From Gnetum montanum (Eukaryota; Streptophyta; Gnetopsida; Gnetales; Gnetaceae): 62,000 bases of DNA. Made by a program: the position numbers and the translations under genes. Of the stretch, positions 58,390-62,000 are shown piece after piece (positions within the stretch are counted from its first letter, which is position 1; each line of letters opens with the position of its first letter). The stretch spans positions 317,459 to 379,458 of the forward strand of contig MNCI01007684.1 of NCBI GenBank assembly GCA_015680685.1. The letters run 5' to 3'. The notes beneath the pieces were generated by a model. That model was given only the letters and a program-made list of their open reading frames with translations, did no database searches and had not been told where the DNA came from.

Positions 58390-58675
58390 TTATGAATTGC
58401 TACTATGATGTCTTATCTATGATGTATATGATATAAATCATCTATATATACATGCAAGAGTAAGAAAATTTTTCATTTTCCACATTTGAAGTAAGGGGAG
58501 TTCATGTTGTTTTTCTAACCCTTTTGTAGCCAATGTTCCAAGCACCATAACTCTTTCACTGTAGCTCCAATTTACATAATTTTTAATCCTTCCTTATCAT
58601 GGAGTAACCAACTTAGTCATGGAAGAGAATTTTATGTGTAAATAAGTCAAGTTGAGCCAAATTTCTTTAACACTG
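58390..58675 (+). repeat. Repeat shared with 40480-40788, cut by element 4
   Basis: GATATAAATCATCTATATATACATGCAAGAG-type stretch and AAGCACCATAACTCT match the 3' region of element 3. The match stops at AACACTG, the insertion point of element 4. The rest should lie beyond element 4, outside the window. Confidence 0.75.
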
Positions 58676-59526
58676 TGATGAGTAGTGTGGTACCCCTATG
58701 CCCAACCATACAAATCACAAGCATTCATGTGTGATCTAGTCAAACTCCATAGATCTTAAGTTCTTAAGTACACTAGTTCTAGGACATGAAATCTAATTGG
58801 GATTATCATTGTCTTCTTAGTTCCACTTGTGAGGTATAAGTGTATGGTTAAGTGCAATTGAGGTATATGATTTTTATCATTTTATATTTTATAAGTTTAA
58901 TCACCTAGAGCAAGACCAAAAGGTAGAGTAATTTAATATCTAATTAATCTACTGCCTACCTAGCCTAACACAAGTACTCATTCCCACTCTCTAGACACAT
59001 CTTGAATGCGTATAACACTATTGGGTTACCAAACGTTAAGCATTATCAGATTACCAAGTGCTACATGTATGCTTAAAGTGGTCGTGCTTGTGTTCATTAA
59101 CAACTAGAGATTAACTGCTTAATTAAAATGCATTAAAGTAACGTGCATGAATATTAAATGCATTAAAGGAAAAATTAATCTATTCTCAGTGCTGTAAGGA
59201 TTATCAAAAGGGCTCATCTTTATTTTAGTCACACTATTGTGTTTAGGTGCATCAATGCTCATACAAAGATCCATACACACTCAGACTTCTACTACAAGCA
59301 CTTAGAAAATATTCTAACTTTGGAGAAATAAATTGCAAGAGCTTTGCTATGATATGACAAAAACTGATGCCAAATGATCTATCTAAGCACTATATTTATA
59401 GGCTGACATATACCCCACAATATCAAATATTTGACATCACATCTTAGGACCTGATATCAAATACCCAATATCGAGGCTCTGATGTCACATATCCAATATC
59501 AAATCTAGTTAAAATGAGATTCATCA
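58676..59526 (-). repeat. 3' LTR of element 4
   Basis: 851 bp in reverse orientation: on the - strand it runs from TGATGAATCTCATTTT to CCACACTACTCATCA. U3 holds several (C)CAATATC / GATATCA motifs (59400-59510 on the + strand). TATAAATA is the reverse complement of 59393-59400. The R-like block and poly(A)-type stretch lie at about 59200-59300. The left flank CACTG (58671-58675) should be repeated at the far end of the element. Confidence 0.88.
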
Positions 59527-59541
59527 CACCCTCACAACTAA
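59527..59541 (-). promoter_or_regulatory. Terminal polypurine tract of element 4
   Basis: On the - strand TTAGTTGTGAGGGTG directly precedes the TG of the 3' LTR; it corresponds to TTAGTCATGGGGGTA of elements 2 and 3. Confidence 0.7.
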
Positions 59542-61490
59542 ATAAAAACTCGTTCTCAAGTGAACAATGGAAGGAACAAGTCCCTTACAAAATATTGGAA
59601 AGGTCTGGGATTATTGACTAACATGCAAACTGACTCAAATAAAATAGACAAATTCTAAGTGCCCAAGTGTACGAAGTTATAGTCTTTTACAAAAGTGGGT
59701 GTTCATGACAATAAAATTGAACACCTTAGCAAAAATTAACATCCAACTCCTCTATGTAGCTAAAGAGTGAGGGAGAAGATTCAATGATCATGAATAGTCC
59801 TCATTGCATGGTGCTGCTACGTTATCCTTGGTGGAGATAGCCCCACATCCAATCCACACTTCCCACTACAATCATAAGAAAATCACTAATTAGTGTGCAA
59901 TGTGTAATGTATAGCTTTTAAGTACCTTGTCTTATTAGTAGTTACACTCAGCTAGGTTGTGATTATAGTAGATTGATTTTTTTAATAGTGTTAGCAAGAA
60001 TGTTGAAAAATGTGGCAAAATGAATAAGTGGTTCATTAATAAATTTTACAAGTCAAAATGTGATGAAATACCTGAGCAGGGTTAATGAATTTACAACAAC
60101 ATTAATAATAAAAGATTTGATGGAAAAACATTGTGAAAATGCACAGAATTAGATGTCATTGATGGGGCAAACAAAAGGATTTGATTGTGAGAATGTTTAA
60201 AGGTAAAGAACTTAACTAACCCAACCAAAAGGTATGCAAGTGGATCCTCCCCAAAGTAGGCATAGGCCTTTTATTTCCCTTGCATAACTTCAAACCAAGG
60301 TGTCCATGGGCCCCATGGATGATTAATGGTTATGCAAATTTAATTACAAAAACTTGGAATAAACTACCTAAGAATTTTGACACGTTAAACCAAGACATCA
60401 AACTAGAACATGAAACTAGTAATGAGGTGAAATATGAAAATCATAGATGGATGAGAGAGTGTGGAATGGAGTTCATGATTAACATCACATGAAGTCCCTA
60501 TGAATCTTATGGTTAAATGACTTGATAAAATCCATCTTTAGTTGAGACAAAAACCAACCACATTCAATGACTTCACATCGCTATTCTAAGACCAATCCAC
60601 CCACTTGAGATACAAGAGTTCTCCCATAGAACAACCACCATTCCTTATTAGAGAATAAAAGAGAAGTAGGAAGTGAGAAAGGACCTTAGTTAGAGGGGAC
60701 CTTTAGGCATGGGTAACATGTATTTCTAGTCCCATAACTAGTGCTTGTATCCCATTTATTTTTTCTAATGGGTATACTTTAAATTTTCATTGTTGTTATT
60801 GTTGTTTTTTTTTTGTGATGGGAACTACACCATGCAAAGACCTATTAAACTTCTTGTTATTGGTTGACATGGAATAGTAAATAATCCATGAAAACACACA
60901 TGCACCCAAGTAATTAAAAAGGTAGAAGGAGCACTGAATCTCCTTGAAGCCATACCCTATTCAAATATTTGAATCCTTTCTAAATCTAAAAACTACCAAG
61001 GTCATAGGTTTGTTAGAGTTTTATTAATGAAAAAGAGATTGCACATATCCAGAACAAGGAAAACCATAGAGTTTGTGGATGGGTGGATGTTGTGAACTCA
61101 CTACCTATTTCATGAAAAAGAAACCATGTTTAAGTTATTAGTAACAAAATTCAAAGCTAGAATCCAAACACCAACAACCAAATAACTAAGTAGTACATAC
61201 CACCATCAAGCAACAAATTATGATTGTGCTCGGCGGTTATTAACAAAAAGATAGAAAATCACACTAGAATAAAAGAAAATATAAAAAAAGTGTAAAATAT
61301 TCAGGAAAGAGAAAATGTACTAACGATAGTGTCAAATAAAAATTGGAAAAGATTAATAACGGAAAAATAAAAAGGTATAAAATAAAGAATGTACAAAATA
61401 AAATGTTGTAAAAGTAACAAGGTGTTAAACCAAAACACGTAAAACAAAAAGAGGAACAACTGAGCAGCTAGTTATATAGTTAGCATGGAT
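59542..61490 (-). other. 3' non-coding region of element 4
   Basis: Blocks shared with other elements, as - strand sequence: TCTTTGCATGGTGTAGTTCC (60821-60840), CTCTAACTAAGGTCCTTTC (60677-60695), ATGTTACCCATGCC (about 60708-60721) and GCCTACTTTGGGGAGGATCC (60241-60261). Near the LTR, AATAATCCCAGACCTTTCC and AATATTTTGTAAGG match element 2. The + frame at 60280-60492 has no recognised domain. Confidence 0.6.
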
Positions 61491-61511
61491 GGCCATCTCC
61501 TGCATGACTAA
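61491..61511 (-). promoter_or_regulatory. Internal polypurine-tract-like copy, element 4
   Basis: On the - strand TTAGTCATGCAGGAGATGGC, at the end of pol exactly as in elements 1 and 2; the GGGGG run is broken by CA. Confidence 0.45.
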
Positions 61512-61579
61512 GGTGAAAGGAGGAGATCCAAAAGATTAAGCATGATTGGTCATCAGATGAGCATTGGTTGAATTATCTT

Positions 61580-62000
61580 GTTTAGCCTCGTGGAAAGGTT
61601 TGACTTGTTGTATGTTGACCAACTATTTCTTGTCTAGACTCTCAAGTTTATAGATCATCATGACCCCAAAAGGAAAAGTTTCATAAATTATATAAGGTCC
61701 TCACCATAATGTTTAAAACTTAGTTTGTTGAGGCACATGTGTGGGGTTCTAGTAGAAAACCTTATCTCCTGGTTGAAATTTGACTTTCTGAGGTCATGAC
61801 ACTTTTTGTTGAATGCCTTGTGCAACTTGTTAGATGAAAAGACCACCATTCAATTTTGATCTAGTATGATGAGATTTTTTTATGCAAGACTTAAGTTAAG
61901 GTTAAGGTTGTAGGTTGTTGAAAGTGTATGGAGCTTGGATTGAATAGGAAGTGTTGTTAACTTTTTATACACCAACTCATAGGAAGAGTAGCCAATAGGA
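61580..62000 (-). pseudogene. Integrase C-terminal part of element 4 (partial)
   Basis: - strand from 62000: PIGYSSYELVYKKLTTLPIQ, SKLHTLSTTYNLNLNLSLA, LHKAFNKKCHDLRKSNFN, followed in another frame by FYWNPTHVPQQTKFQTLW-like and FPFGVMMIYKLESLDK. It matches element 1 at 7690-8060. Several stops. The catalytic core lies outside the window. Confidence 0.82.

Larger units (their letters stand above)
58676..62000 (-). mobile_element. Gypsy element 4, 3' part only, cut by window edge
   Basis: Reverse-oriented Athila/Tat-like element: 3' LTR, PPT, about 1.9 kb of 3' non-coding DNA, internal PPT-like site, integrase end. Like element 2 and unlike 1 and 3, it has no extra ORF between pol and the 3' LTR. 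The rest (5' LTR, gag, most of pol) lies to the right of the window. Confidence 0.88.

Noticed and set aside
1-62000. tRNA or rRNA genes
   Set aside because: No cloverleaf with paired A and B boxes and no rRNA core sequence was seen; tRNA-like motifs are primer-site complements.

Overview
The window is repeat DNA from a plant nuclear genome, AT-rich and with no intact host gene. Its content is decayed Ty3/gypsy elements of the Athila/Tat kind (about 12 kb each, primer sites matching tRNA-Asp), a Ty1/copia relic, a chromovirus relic and a rearranged endogenous pararetrovirus (Caulimoviridae-like). Long, old, full-length elements with few solo LTRs fit a very large, slowly purged genome such as a gymnosperm. 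That assignment is inference; no diagnostic host gene is present.

Layout, left to right. Positions 1-1277 are anonymous DNA holding one copy of a dispersed repeat (200-735). Positions 1283-13116 are gypsy element 1 (+), with both LTRs, TSD TTTAC, relics of gag-PR-RT-RH-INT and a 3' extra ORF. Positions 13122-14499 are anonymous. Positions about 14500-23414 are the pararetrovirus cluster: a - strand arm with movement-protein, coat-protein, RNase H and downstream-ORF relics, a 2-kb tandem duplication of the coat-protein region, and a + strand arm that makes a large inverted repeat with the first. Positions 25135-32262 are gypsy element 2 (+), TSD GTAGT, with gag and protease but RT, RNase H and integrase deleted. 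Positions 32885-44858 are gypsy element 3 (+), TSD GTTAT/GTTCT, with gag, RT, RH, INT and extra ORF but no protease. Positions 45600-46140 are the second copy of the dispersed repeat. Positions 46640-47960 are a chromovirus RT/protease relic (-). Positions 47970-49440 hold two clusters of degenerate short repeats. Positions 50640-53000 are a copia relic (-) with a 572-bp solo LTR (51385-51956, TSD TTGAA) inside its RT. Positions 53607 to about 54400 are a decayed reverse-oriented gypsy LTR. Positions about 54500-58130 are a multi-exon-looking relic (-) whose 5' part resembles an FCP1/NIF-type phosphatase domain. Positions 58676-62000 are the 3' part of gypsy element 4 (-), cut by the window edge.

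Nothing here looks able to make a working protein: every coding relic carries stop codons, many at sites where the related copies suggest CAG, CAA or TGG. The points most worth a second look are the pararetrovirus inverted repeat with promoter and poly(A) signals, the phosphatase-like multi-exon relic, and extra copies of the polypurine tract at the end of pol in all four gypsy elements.
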